From CAYOXM01 sp964407925 (GTDB taxonomy: Bacteria > Patescibacteriota > Patescibacteriia > SG8-24), in the NCBI GenBank assembly GCA_964407925.1, contig CAYOXM010000013.1, forward strand, positions 1-37,856: a stretch of DNA of 37,856 nt, in the 5' to 3' direction. Position numbers and translations under genes: made by a program. Below, in pieces: positions 30,982 to 37,856 of the stretch (positions within the stretch are counted from its first letter, which is position 1; every line of letters begins with the position of its first letter). The notes below the pieces were generated by a model, which worked only from the letters and a program-made list of their open reading frames with translations, was not told the DNA's origin and searched no databases.

Positions 30982-31266
30982 ATGGCCGTACGTCACCGAC
31001 ATAAGAAGAAAAAGAACAAGGGCCAGGAACCTCAGACCGAAGGCGCGCAGGCGGTTTCCAAGGGATTCATCGAGATGCATGGCGTCATCGAGGAGTGTCT
31101 TCCCGCGGCATCCTTCCGGGTCAAGATGGACAACGGTCAGATCATTCTCGGTCACCTCTCGGGGAAGATGCGCATGAATCGCATCCGTTTGCTTCCCGGC
31201 GACGAGGTGAAAATCGAGCTGACTCCGTACGACCTCACGAAAGGCAGGATCGTTTATCGATACTAA
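30982..31266 (+). CDS. infA: Translation initiation factor IF-1, with N-terminal extension
   Basis: A 94-residue protein whose C-terminal 68 residues are the standard S1/OB-fold of IF-1 (IEMHGVIEE, FRVKMDNGQIILGHLSGKMR, RLLPGDEVKIELTPYD, GRIVYRY). IF-1 sits in the ribosomal A site during initiation. The first 26 residues are an extra basic/polar extension (MAVRHRHKKKKNKGQEPQTE) absent from the usual 72-residue factor. First gene of the ribosomal operon. No Shine-Dalgarno sequence is visible before the ATG. Confidence 0.94.
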   Translation: MAVRHRHKKKKNKGQEPQTEGAQAVSKGFIEMHGVIEECLPAASFRVKMDNGQIILGHLSGKMRMNRIRLLPGDEVKIELTPYDLTKGRIVYRY

Positions 31267-31359
31267 GCGCGCCAAGGGACTGCGCTACGGCGGACGGACC
31301 GACTGAAGGTTCGTGCGCCGCTTCCATATTAAAATCGCGCACGCGCGACACCGACCACC

Positions 31360-31473
31360 ATGAAAGTCAGGGCTTCCGTCAAGGCAATTTGCAGGAACTG
31401 CAAGATCATCCGGCGCTTCGGGCGTCTTCGCGTCGTTTGTAAGACGCCGAAGCATAAGCAGCGTCAGGGCTAA
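31360..31473 (+). CDS. rpmJ: Ribosomal protein L36 (bL36)
   Basis: A 37-residue basic protein, MKVRASVKAICRNCKIIRRF and so on, with the zinc ligands Cys11, Cys14, Cys27 and His32 all present (C+ type). It is a component of the large subunit. Its place between infA and rpsM is the standard order. The gap 31267-31359 before it holds no gene I can support. Confidence 0.95.
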   Translation: MKVRASVKAICRNCKIIRRFGRLRVVCKTPKHKQRQG

Positions 31474-31483
31474 CCTTTAGAGT

Positions 31484-31867
31484 ATGGCACGCATCGCCGG
31501 CATCACCCTTCCGAACAAGCGCATCGAAATCGCCTTGACGTACGTTTACGGCATCGGCCGCAACCGCGCCTTGGAAATCCTCAAGAAGGTCAAGATCGAC
31601 AAGAACACCCGCGCGGCCGACCTCTCCGGCGCCGAGGAAAAGCTCCTCCGCGACGAGATCGAGAAGAACTACAAGGTCGAGGGCGAACTTCGCCGCGAGA
31701 CCCAGGCGAGCATCAAGCGCCTGAAGGAGATCGGCAGCTACCGCGGTTCCCGCCACATGAAGGGCCTTCCGGCACGCGGGCAGCGCACCAAGACCAACTC
31801 CCGCACGGTACGCGGCAACGTCCGCAGGACGATGGGCTCGGGCCGCACCAAGCAAGAAAAGAAATAA
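31484..31867 (+). CDS. rpsM: Ribosomal protein S13 (uS13)
   Basis: 127 residues, full length. MARIAGITLPNKRIEIALTY opens the helix-two-turn-helix region, and the C-terminal tail RGQRTKTNSRTVRG with basic end is typical. It sits in the head of the small subunit, contacting P-site tRNA and the B1 bridges. It follows rpmJ by 10 bases. Confidence 0.96.
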   Translation: MARIAGITLPNKRIEIALTYVYGIGRNRALEILKKVKIDKNTRAADLSGAEEKLLRDEIEKNYKVEGELRRETQASIKRLKEIGSYRGSRHMKGLPARGQRTKTNSRTVRGNVRRTMGSGRTKQEKK

Positions 31868-31891
31868 GCATTGAAGACGGAACCTCCACCT

Positions 31892-32356
31892 ATGGCAGAT
31901 GAAAAGACCATGACGAGCGCGGAACCGGCGGTTGCGACCGCCGAAGGCGAGGCCAAGAAGGCCGGCGCCGCTTCGCGCGCTCGCGGCAAGAAAAAGAAGG
32001 CCGTCAAAATGGTGTCCTCGGGCCGGGCGTACGTCCAGGCCACGTACAACAACACCATCGTCACGCTCACGGACACGAACGGCAACGTGCTGGGTTGGTC
32101 GTCCGCCGGCGTCGTCGGCTTCAAGGGGCCGAAGAAGTCGACCCCGTACGCCGCGAGCATGATCGTCAAGGACGTCTGCGACAAGGTGAAGGAAACCGGC
32201 CTCCGCGAGGTCGCCGTGTTCGTCTGCGGCGTCGGTTCCGGCCGCGAAGGCGCAGTCCGTGCGCTTCACGCGAACGGCCTGAACGTCACGGGTATCAAGG
32301 ATATCACTCCGATTCCGCATAACGGCTGCCGCGCTCCTAAGCCGCGCCGCGTCTAA
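31892..32356 (+). CDS. rpsK: Ribosomal protein S11 (uS11), with N-terminal extension
   Basis: A 154-residue protein; residues from about 45 on are canonical S11 (GRAYVQATYNNTIVTLTDTN, WSSAGVVGFKG, HNGCRAPKPRRV). The first ~45 residues are an Ala/Glu/Lys-rich extension (SAEPAVATAEGEAKKAGAAS), about 25 residues longer than usual. S11 lies on the platform near the mRNA exit. ATG 31892 (MADEKT) is chosen over an in-frame TTG at 31871 that immediately follows rpsM. Confidence 0.94.
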   Translation: MADEKTMTSAEPAVATAEGEAKKAGAASRARGKKKKAVKMVSSGRAYVQATYNNTIVTLTDTNGNVLGWSSAGVVGFKGPKKSTPYAASMIVKDVCDKVKETGLREVAVFVCGVGSGREGAVRALHANGLNVTGIKDITPIPHNGCRAPKPRRV

Positions 32357-32365
32357 AATAAAGCT

Positions 32366-32995
32366 ATGGGACGACGTCTTGAACCGAAATGCAAACAGTG
32401 CCGCCGCGAGGGTGAGAAACTCTACCTCAAGGGCGACAAGTGCTTCACCCCGAAGTGCCCCGTTTCGCGGCGCCCTTTCAAGCCGGGCATGCACGGCCCG
32501 ACGTCGCGCACCCGCCCGACGCCGTACGGCATCCAGCTTCGCGAGAAGCAGAAGGCCAAGAACACCTACGGCCTGATGGAGCGCCAGTTCCACAATTACT
32601 TCGTCAAGGCGACCAAGAAGACCGGTAACACCGGAAGCTTCCTCGTCCAGATGCTCGAGCTCCGCCTCGACAACATCGTTTTCCGCCTCGGCTTCGGGAA
32701 GTCCCGCGCCCTCGCGCGCCAGCTGGTCGGTCACGGCCACATCCGCGTGAACGGCAAGAAGATCACCATCCCGTCGTACCAGACGAAGCCCGGCGATCTC
32801 ATCACCCTTTCCGCCAACATCGACAAGAGCAAGCTCTTCGCCGATGACGCCCAGCGCCTCGAGAAGCACCAGCCCCCGTCGTGGCTCCACCTGGAGGCCG
32901 CGAAGAAGACGGGCAAGGTGCTCAACCGGCCGGAAGGCGACGAGCTGAAGCAGAACTTCGATCCGAAGCTCATCGTCGAGTTCTACTCGAGGTAA
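32366..32995 (+). CDS. rpsD: Ribosomal protein S4 (uS4)
   Basis: 209 residues, standard length. An N-terminal zinc motif of four Cys (CKQCRREG, then DKCFTPKCP) marks the C+ form of S4, the S4 RNA-binding domain follows (LDNIVFRLGFGKSRALARQL), and IVEFYSR ends it. S4 is a primary 16S rRNA binder and often an operon regulator. It follows rpsK by 9 bases. Confidence 0.96.
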   Translation: MGRRLEPKCKQCRREGEKLYLKGDKCFTPKCPVSRRPFKPGMHGPTSRTRPTPYGIQLREKQKAKNTYGLMERQFHNYFVKATKKTGNTGSFLVQMLELRLDNIVFRLGFGKSRALARQLVGHGHIRVNGKKITIPSYQTKPGDLITLSANIDKSKLFADDAQRLEKHQPPSWLHLEAAKKTGKVLNRPEGDELKQNFDPKLIVEFYSR

Positions 32996-33020
32996 ACGTC
33001 CCTTTAAGCGACTCATTTTT

Positions 33021-33026
33021 AGGAGG
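33021..33026 (+). promoter_or_regulatory. Ribosome-binding site of rpoA, unusually far from the ATG
   Basis: AGGAGG is a full-strength Shine-Dalgarno sequence but lies 16 bases before the ATG at 33043. No closer ATG, GTG or TTG is in frame. The ACG at 33031 would give normal spacing but is a rare start. Confidence 0.5.
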
Positions 33027-33042
33027 AACTACGTCAAACCCT

Positions 33043-33879
33043 ATGGAAGAGATCTTACTTCCGTCGAAAATCGAACTCACCCCGGGAGAGGACGCCAGCA
33101 AGGCGATTCTCACGGTCGAGCCGTGCTTTCACGGCTACGGCACGACGCTCGGGAACGCGCTTCGCCGCGTGATGCTGTCCTCGCTTCCGGGCGCGGCCGT
33201 CACCGCCGTGAAGATCAAGGGCACCCAGCACGAGTTCTCCGCCATCCCCGGCGTCAAGGAGGACACGCTCGAGGTCATCTTGAACCTCAAGCAGCTGCGC
33301 CTGCGCGTCTTCACCGACGAGCCGGTCCGCCTCCACCTCCGCGCCAAGGGCGACAAGGAGGTCACGGGCGCCGACATCGAGGCGACGTCGGAAGTCGAGA
33401 TCGTGAACCCTGACGTCCACATCGCCACGATGACGGACAAGAAGGCCGAACTCGAGATGGAGATCTTCGTCAACAAGGGCCGCGGCTTCGTCACCGTCGA
33501 GGAACGCTCGAAGGAGAAGAACGAGCTCGGCATGCTCGCCATCGACGCCATTTACTCGCCGGTCCGCGACGTCGGTTACCGCGTCGAGAACGTCCGCGTC
33601 GGCCAGATCACGAACTACGACAAGCTCATCATGAACATCGAGACCGACGGCACCATCTCGCCCGACGAGGCGGTGGACCAGTCGGTGAAGATCCTCCTCG
33701 ACCACTTCAGCCTGGTCATGCACCGCGGCGCGTCCGCGGAGCTGCCTGCCGCCGAAGAGGCGACTGAGGAAGCCGCCGAAGAGCCGGCCGCGGCCGAAGA
33801 GGCCGAGGCGTCGGACGAGGCTGCCGATGACGACGGCGAGAAGAAAAAGGCCAAGAAGGCCCCGAAGAAGAAGAAATAA
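33043..33879 (+). CDS. rpoA: RNA polymerase alpha subunit lacking the C-terminal domain
   Basis: A 278-residue alpha subunit. The N-terminal domain, which dimerises and nucleates polymerase assembly, is complete (YGTTLGNALRRVMLSSLPG, VDQSVKILLDHF). From about residue 228 the normal linker and C-terminal domain, which binds UP elements and activators, are absent. Instead there is a ~50-residue tail rich in Ala and Glu, then Lys (AAEEATEEAAEEPAAAEEAE, ending KKAPKKKK). The frame ends with a normal TAA and no CTD-like sequence follows, so this looks native rather than broken. Position between rpsD and rplQ is standard. Confidence 0.93.
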   Translation: MEEILLPSKIELTPGEDASKAILTVEPCFHGYGTTLGNALRRVMLSSLPGAAVTAVKIKGTQHEFSAIPGVKEDTLEVILNLKQLRLRVFTDEPVRLHLRAKGDKEVTGADIEATSEVEIVNPDVHIATMTDKKAELEMEIFVNKGRGFVTVEERSKEKNELGMLAIDAIYSPVRDVGYRVENVRVGQITNYDKLIMNIETDGTISPDEAVDQSVKILLDHFSLVMHRGASAELPAAEEATEEAAEEPAAAEEAEASDEAADDDGEKKKAKKAPKKKK

Positions 33880-33900
33880 CCCCTTACGCGGGGTCACTGC

Positions 33901-33923
33901 GGTCCCGAGACGTTCTCGGGACC
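33901..33923. terminator. Perfect 10-bp hairpin between rpoA and rplQ
   Basis: GGTCCCGAGA (33901-33910) pairs with TCTCGGGACC (33914-33923). It lacks a T run, so it is more likely an mRNA processing or stability element than a terminator. A TAGAAT box (33941-33946) could start a secondary rplQ transcript. Confidence 0.4.
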
Positions 33924-33953
33924 GGAAATGACTCCCACGTTAGAATCACTGCT

Positions 33954-34307
33954 ATGCGTCACCGCAATTCAGGAACAATCCTCGACAGGAAGAAGGGCCC
34001 GCGCGAATCGCTGCTCCGCAATTTGGCGACCAGCGTCATCCTTTACGAGAAGGTGAAGACGACCAAGGCCAAGGCCAAGGCCGTTCGTCCGCTCGTCGAG
34101 CGCATCATCACCGATGGCAAGACCGGCACGCTTACCGGCCGCCGCAAGGTCAGCGCGTTCCTCTACAACAACGAGAACGCGGCCAAGAAGGTCATGGAAG
34201 TCCTCGGTCCCCGCTACAAGGACCGCAAGGGCGGCTATACCCGTCTCACCAACCTCGTCCGCCGTCAGGGCGACGGGGCGGAGATGATCCAGATCGAACT
34301 GGTGTAA
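33954..34307 (+). CDS. rplQ: Ribosomal protein L17 (bL17)
   Basis: 117 residues, typical length. MRHRNSG-ILDRKKGPRESL and LYEKVKTTKAKAKAVRPLVE are diagnostic. It lies near the exit tunnel of the large subunit. It is the only gene in this operon preceded by a gap of about 75 bases, which contains a hairpin. Confidence 0.96.
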   Translation: MRHRNSGTILDRKKGPRESLLRNLATSVILYEKVKTTKAKAKAVRPLVERIITDGKTGTLTGRRKVSAFLYNNENAAKKVMEVLGPRYKDRKGGYTRLTNLVRRQGDGAEMIQIELV

Positions 34308-34316
34308 TTGACGCAT

Positions 34317-34685
34317 ATGCCGCAAAAAGCAATCAAACGCGAAAACGTGAAGATCGACGCCGAGGGCCAGTCCATCGGCCGCGTCGCGAGCCAAGCCGCG
34401 AAGCTCCTCCAGGGCAAGCATAAGCCGACCTACGAGGCGCATATCGACGCGGGCGACGTCGTCGAGGTCCGTAACGCCGCGAAGGTCCGCATCACCGGAA
34501 ACAAGATGGAGGGCACGGTGTTCTACGCCTACTCCGGCTACCCGGGCGGCATGAAGAAGACCCAGCTCAAGACCGTCATGGCCAAGAATCCGGCCGAAGC
34601 GATCGAGCACGCGGTCTACTCGATGCTTCCGAAGAACCGCCAGCGCAAGGATCGGATGAAGCGGCTCAAGGTGCATAACGACTAG
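34317..34685 (+). CDS. rplM: Ribosomal protein L13 (uL13), short C-terminus
   Basis: 122 residues; diagnostic segments are KIDAEGQSIGRVASQAAKLL, ITGNKMEGTVFY and MLPKNRQRKDRMKRLKV. The usual bacterial length is about 142; roughly 20 residues are missing at the C-terminus after the KVH end. ATG 34317 is chosen; an in-frame TTG directly follows the rplQ stop (34308). It is paired with rpsI as in most bacteria. Confidence 0.95.
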   Translation: MPQKAIKRENVKIDAEGQSIGRVASQAAKLLQGKHKPTYEAHIDAGDVVEVRNAAKVRITGNKMEGTVFYAYSGYPGGMKKTQLKTVMAKNPAEAIEHAVYSMLPKNRQRKDRMKRLKVHND

Positions 34686-34690
34686 ATGCT

Positions 34691-35263
34691 ATGACGACCA
34701 AGAAAACCACCGAAGCCGCCGAAGCCCCGAAGGCCAAGAAGCCGGCTGCCGCCAAGAAGCCGGCTGCCGCCAAGGTTGCCGCGCCGAAGAAGGTCGCCGC
34801 CGTCGCCGCGGAACCTGCGATGGCCGCCGCCGAAGCGCCCGCCATGGAAGCGCCGTCCAAGAAGCTCTCCTCCGGCGAATACGTCTACGCGCTCGGCCGC
34901 CGCAAGCGCTCCGTCGCCAAGACCCGCGTCTGGGTCGGCGGCAAGGGCGAGGTGACCGTGAACGGCAAGCCGATGGCGCAGTACTTCACGGTGTATGACC
35001 TCCAGGAAGAAGTGATGAACCCGCTCCGTCTCGTCGGCGGCGATGCCACGATGGACGTGAAGCTCGAGGTCTCCGGCGGCGGCATGCGCGGCCAGGCCGA
35101 AGCGGCCCGCCTCGGCATCTCCCGCGCCCTCGTCGAGCTCAACCCCAACTACCGCAAATCCCTCAAGAAGCTCGGCTACATGACCCGCGATCCCCGCGAA
35201 AAGGAGCGCAAAAAGTACGGCTTCAAGAAGGCGCGCAAGGCCCCCCAGTGGGCGAAGCGCTAG
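34691..35263 (+). CDS. rpsI: Ribosomal protein S9 (uS9), with long N-terminal extension
   Basis: A 190-residue protein. Residues about 58-190 are canonical S9 (YALGRRKRSVAKTRVWVGGK, MRGQAEAARLGISRALVE, tail ending in KAPQWAKR), whose C-terminal Arg reaches P-site tRNA. The first ~57 residues are a low-complexity Ala/Lys/Pro extension with a repeated KKPAAAKKPAAAK and AAAEAPAMEAP. It ends the operon with a strong terminator. Confidence 0.95.
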   Translation: MTTKKTTEAAEAPKAKKPAAAKKPAAAKVAAPKKVAAVAAEPAMAAAEAPAMEAPSKKLSSGEYVYALGRRKRSVAKTRVWVGGKGEVTVNGKPMAQYFTVYDLQEEVMNPLRLVGGDATMDVKLEVSGGGMRGQAEAARLGISRALVELNPNYRKSLKKLGYMTRDPREKERKKYGFKKARKAPQWAKR

Positions 35264-35265
35264 AG

Positions 35266-35297
35266 GAAAAAGGTCCGGCATGCCGGACCTTTTTTTG
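35266..35297. terminator. Ribosomal operon terminator
   Basis: A perfect palindrome, AAAAAGGTCCGGCA paired with TGCCGGACCTTTTT, continues into further T. Confidence 0.92.
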
Positions 35298-35317
35298 ATG
35301 TAAAATCTTATCCACAT

Positions 35318-35345
35318 TTGACCGATTCGCGCTCCTTACGATAAA
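35318..35345 (+). promoter_or_regulatory. Promoter of the restriction-modification pair
   Basis: -35 TTGACC (35318-35323), 16-base spacer, -10 GATAAA (35340-35345). Confidence 0.5.
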
Positions 35346-35386
35346 CGTCATGCGCCTGTATCATTCGGATAGCCTGGGTGGCATGT

Positions 35387-36412
35387 ATGTCGAAAAAATT
35401 CGCAAAAACCATTGAGGAGCTTGAGGCCAAGGCTATCATGTGGTGGCCAAGCCACTTGTCCGCCCTGGAAGAAAAATCCAGCATTATTCCCTTGCTATTG
35501 CGCTCGCAGGAGAGGTTTTTGTCGCTGCTTTGCCTGATTGACGGCGATACGGAAAAAATTTTTTCTGTCATCAGGGCCGCAAAATTTCCGTCAAATCTTT
35601 TCGTGAAGCATTTGATCGTGCTCTCTGATTTCGGAGGCGAGCAATTGCAGCGCTTAAACAGGCAATTCTCATCGGTGTTTTCAAAAAAAGACGGAAAATA
35701 TTTTTTTGAATATGCATGGGAAGGGAAAAAATACGAATACGCCTTTAAGAAATTGCCCTTACGACGGACGTTGAATAACGCCGTGCTCAGCGCGGACGGA
35801 AAGGGGCTCCTTGTCGATGATCTTCTCGACGAGACGCAAGAGGATGTCATCGCCATCCTGCTTTTTGGTTCTGCTTGCCTGGACGAGACCGCGGCCGAGA
35901 CCCTGTCAAAATGCGAAGTCGGCAGTCTTTTGGGACGTAAGGTTGAGCTGGAAAAATACACGAAGGAAAAATACATTTGGGTCAGCCGCATTACCGGCGG
36001 CGCGCAGGCGAATGCGCTGGGTCAAGTCGCCCAAACGTTCGTCGTTGAAAGTTTGCGGGCAAAATTAGGGAGGGGATACTCGGTCCAAAGAAATGGGTCA
36101 ATCAGCGTTGGCGGAAACCAGAAGGACATTCCCTTTGACGTCGTGGTGACAAAAGGACGGAAGGCCGTCGGCGTCGAGGTGACGTTTCAAGTCACCACGA
36201 ACAGCACCATTGAGAGAAAATCCGGCCAGGCGAAAGCGCGATTCGATCTCATGCACGGTCTCGGACATCGGATTGCGTATGTAGTGGATGGGGCGGGAAA
36301 TTTTCAGCGAAAAAGCGCGATATCCAACATTTGCAAGTACAGTGACTGCACCGTCGCGTACTCGGAAAGCGAGTTCGACACTTTGGCCGAGTTCATCAAG
36401 GACTCACTATGA
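35387..36412 (+). CDS. Probable type II restriction endonuclease (PD-(D/E)XK)
   Basis: A 341-residue protein. The C-terminal half holds a likely PD-(D/E)XK nuclease core: Asp251 in KDIPFDVVV and Glu264 in GVEVTFQV (an E-x-T variant of ExK), preceded by a helix (ALGQVAQTFVVESLRAKLGR). The N-terminal 180 residues are Lys/Phe/Leu-rich and unassigned, probably DNA recognition. Its stop overlaps the start of a cytosine methyltransferase (ATGA at 36409-36412), which is the main reason for calling it the matching endonuclease. Codons are clearly more A/T-rich than in neighbours, suggesting transfer. ATG 35387 is used; an in-frame GTG lies at 35378. Confidence 0.75.
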   Translation: MSKKFAKTIEELEAKAIMWWPSHLSALEEKSSIIPLLLRSQERFLSLLCLIDGDTEKIFSVIRAAKFPSNLFVKHLIVLSDFGGEQLQRLNRQFSSVFSKKDGKYFFEYAWEGKKYEYAFKKLPLRRTLNNAVLSADGKGLLVDDLLDETQEDVIAILLFGSACLDETAAETLSKCEVGSLLGRKVELEKYTKEKYIWVSRITGGAQANALGQVAQTFVVESLRAKLGRGYSVQRNGSISVGGNQKDIPFDVVVTKGRKAVGVEVTFQVTTNSTIERKSGQAKARFDLMHGLGHRIAYVVDGAGNFQRKSAISNICKYSDCTVAYSESEFDTLAEFIKDSL

Positions 36413-37722
36413 AGTTGAGGTTTATCGATTTATTTGCGGGCACGGGGGGCATCCGAATCGGTTTCGAGCAAGCGTGCGCTGAATTCGGCATAAAAACCGA
36501 ATGCGTCTTAAGTTCGGAAATAGACAAAAAAGCTTGCGAGACTTACGCTTTGAATTTTGGAGAAATCCCGCAGGGCGACATCAAGGGCATCAAAGACATT
36601 CCTTCTTTCGACTGCCTGCTCGCGGGATTTCCCTGTCAGCCTTTTTCATATGCAGGAAAGCAAAAGGGGTTCGGGGACACCAGGGGCACGTTGTTTTTTG
36701 AAATCGAGCGGATTTTAAGCAGGTACAAGCCGAAGTTTTTTTTGCTCGAGAACGTGCGTGGTTTAACGACGCATGATGCAGGAAGGACGTTCGATACGAT
36801 CATCAAGGCGCTGGAAAAGTTGGGATACGGGGTTACCCCGCTTCTCCTCAACAGTTCGAATTTTTCCGTACCGCAGAATCGCGTTCGCATCTACATTGCG
36901 GGCATGCTCGGGCGTAAACCGGAAATGTCACTTGTTTCCGATAAGGGAGCCCCCGACAGCCATGCGTTCAAAGATTTTCGGCAGCAATTTTCAAAGAATT
37001 ACTCCAGGCGATTTAGGGTCGTGCGCGACATCCTTGAAAAAAGCGTTGACGCAAAGTACCTGTGTTCGAAGCAGTTTACCGACGCCCTGCGGGGGGTCAT
37101 CGGCTCCGACTTCGGGAAGCTCGCCGGCTACCGGTTCATTGATTATAGAAATGGCAAGGCCATTCATTCTTGGGATCTCGGCTTAAAAGGAAAATGTACC
37201 AAGGAGGAAATTGAGTTACTCAACTTGCTCGTAAGGAATCGCAGGAAAAAAATTTTTGGCACGCAACAGGATGGGAAGCGCTTGTCGGTTGGTCAGATAA
37301 AAAGTTTTTATAAAAAAAACGGACTTAAATCCGTTTTGGCGTCGCTGGAAAAGAAGGGGTATGTCAAGAGCGTTGATGGAAAGTACAATCCGGTAGCGGG
37401 GAACATGTCCTTTGAGGTTTTTAAGATTCTTGATCCCGAATCGATCTCCATCACCCTCGTCTCAAGCGATGCCGACAAACTCGGCGTCGTCGATGACGGC
37501 ATCCTGCGCAGGATTACTCCCAGAGAAGCGGCCCGCATTCAGGGATTCCCGGAAACCTTCAAGGTTCACCCGAATGATGCCTGTGCGTATCACCAGTTCG
37601 GTAACGCCGTTGCCGTTCCTGTCGTGAAGGCGGTCATCGCTGACCTCATCAGCAACAACATCAGGCCGAGGGGTGGTCGCCATGCGGCAAAAGACGCGGC
37701 TGCCATGGCGGGTGTTCGATAG
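36409..37722 (+). CDS. DNA (cytosine-5) methyltransferase
   Basis: A 437-residue C5-cytosine methyltransferase that protects host sites from the paired nuclease. Motif I is FIDLFAGTGGIRIGFE (5-20), catalytic motif IV is GFPCQPFSYAG (Cys76), motif VI is LLENVRGL (114-116), motif VIII is QNRVRIYI, motif IX is RRITPREAARIQGFPETF and motif X is HQFGNAVAVPVV. The target recognition region is large (about 190-360) and includes a helix-turn-helix-like KRLSVGQIKSFYKKNG. All catalytic motifs are intact, so it should be active. The recognition sequence cannot be read from the protein. The middle of the gene is A/T-rich compared with neighbours. Confidence 0.92.
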   Translation: MKLRFIDLFAGTGGIRIGFEQACAEFGIKTECVLSSEIDKKACETYALNFGEIPQGDIKGIKDIPSFDCLLAGFPCQPFSYAGKQKGFGDTRGTLFFEIERILSRYKPKFFLLENVRGLTTHDAGRTFDTIIKALEKLGYGVTPLLLNSSNFSVPQNRVRIYIAGMLGRKPEMSLVSDKGAPDSHAFKDFRQQFSKNYSRRFRVVRDILEKSVDAKYLCSKQFTDALRGVIGSDFGKLAGYRFIDYRNGKAIHSWDLGLKGKCTKEEIELLNLLVRNRRKKIFGTQQDGKRLSVGQIKSFYKKNGLKSVLASLEKKGYVKSVDGKYNPVAGNMSFEVFKILDPESISITLVSSDADKLGVVDDGILRRITPREAARIQGFPETFKVHPNDACAYHQFGNAVAVPVVKAVIADLISNNIRPRGGRHAAKDAAAMAGVR

Positions 37723-37781
37723 AGATGGTGCAGCTCGGGGCATTGATGCCTGACACTTTGGGGACAGATTTGCAAAGAAAG

Positions 37782-37809
37782 AACCGACCCCCCACGGGGT
37801 CGGTTTTAA
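37782..37809. terminator. Terminator after the methyltransferase
   Basis: AACCGACCCC (37782-37791) pairs with GGGGTCGGTT (37796-37805), then TT. The remaining 37723-37856 has no gene I can support. GACACTTTGGGGACAGATTT at 37752-37771 looks like a fragment of a dispersed repeat. Confidence 0.8.
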
Positions 37810-37856
37810 GAAGGCGCTCACGCGAACTAGGCGCTGGGCGCGGGGCGGGGATGAAC

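Noticed and set aside
31871..31891. Upstream TTG start for rpsK
   Set aside because: The extra residues (MKTEPPP) have no ribosome site, and ATG 31892 is the natural start.
37752..37771. GACACTTTGGGGACAGATTT as a mobile-element end
   Set aside because: It recalls short dispersed sequences in other genomes, but there is a single copy, no inverted partner and no transposase here.
1..37856. tRNA, rRNA, CRISPR arrays, insertion sequences
   Set aside because: All gaps were read on both strands; no cloverleaf with a TTCRA arm, no regularly spaced direct repeats and no transposase were seen.

Overview
The window is a GC-rich, gene-dense bacterial chromosome segment. Genes are short-spaced and usually separated by strong intrinsic terminators. 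The gene set resembles a candidate phyla radiation (Patescibacteria-like) genome. Supporting signs are a TM protein plus VirD4/TraG-like ATPase pair, an alanyl-tRNA synthetase that ends after the editing domain, an RNA polymerase alpha subunit without its C-terminal domain, low-complexity tails on translation proteins, and many small salvage and nucleotide-handling enzymes. The lineage is inferred from content; no rRNA gene is present to place it.

Layout. 1-1.7 kb: DNA repair pair (AlkD-like, HhH/Cdd1-like) and a coiled-coil protein. 1.7-4.7 kb: a 37-aa small gene, an ABC exporter and a HAD phosphatase. 4.8-6.2 kb (minus): eukaryotic-type (GSII) glutamine synthetase preceded by an unidentified promoter-to-terminator transcript that looks like a structured RNA. 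6.2-10 kb: NTP pyrophosphohydrolase, cupin, guanylate-kinase-like protein, NUDIX hydrolase and two charged proteins of unknown function. 10-15.3 kb: rlmN, secD (with an inserted parvulin region), secF and a small membrane protein. Two copies of one long-hairpin element sit in the rlmN-secD gap and in the gap after secF. 15.3-20.7 kb: an operon-like run of a membrane protein, a VirD4/TraG-like ATPase with a long disordered tail, a membrane-anchored trypsin-like protease and an alpha/beta hydrolase. 20.8-27.9 kb: HD phosphohydrolase, C45 acyltransferase/peptidase, P-loop kinase, 5'-nucleotidase-like HAD, membrane proteins, mnmA and a lipoprotein. 27.9-30.7 kb: alaS bracketed by REP-like palindromes, then a minus-strand membrane protein. 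30.9-35.3 kb: ribosomal operon infA-rpmJ-rpsM-rpsK-rpsD-rpoA-rplQ-rplM-rpsI with a near-consensus promoter and a terminator. 35.3-37.7 kb: a type II restriction-modification pair, visibly more A/T-rich and probably acquired.

Functional picture: translation and its quality (ribosomal operon, alaS, rlmN, mnmA), protein export (secDF), nucleotide-pool cleaning and salvage, a conserved but poorly understood envelope/DNA-handling ATPase locus, and defence (R-M). The most unusual observations are the duplicated hairpin element around secDF, the orphan RNA-like transcript upstream of glnA, the SecD-parvulin fusion and the REP-like elements around alaS. No tRNA, rRNA, CRISPR array or insertion sequence was recognised.
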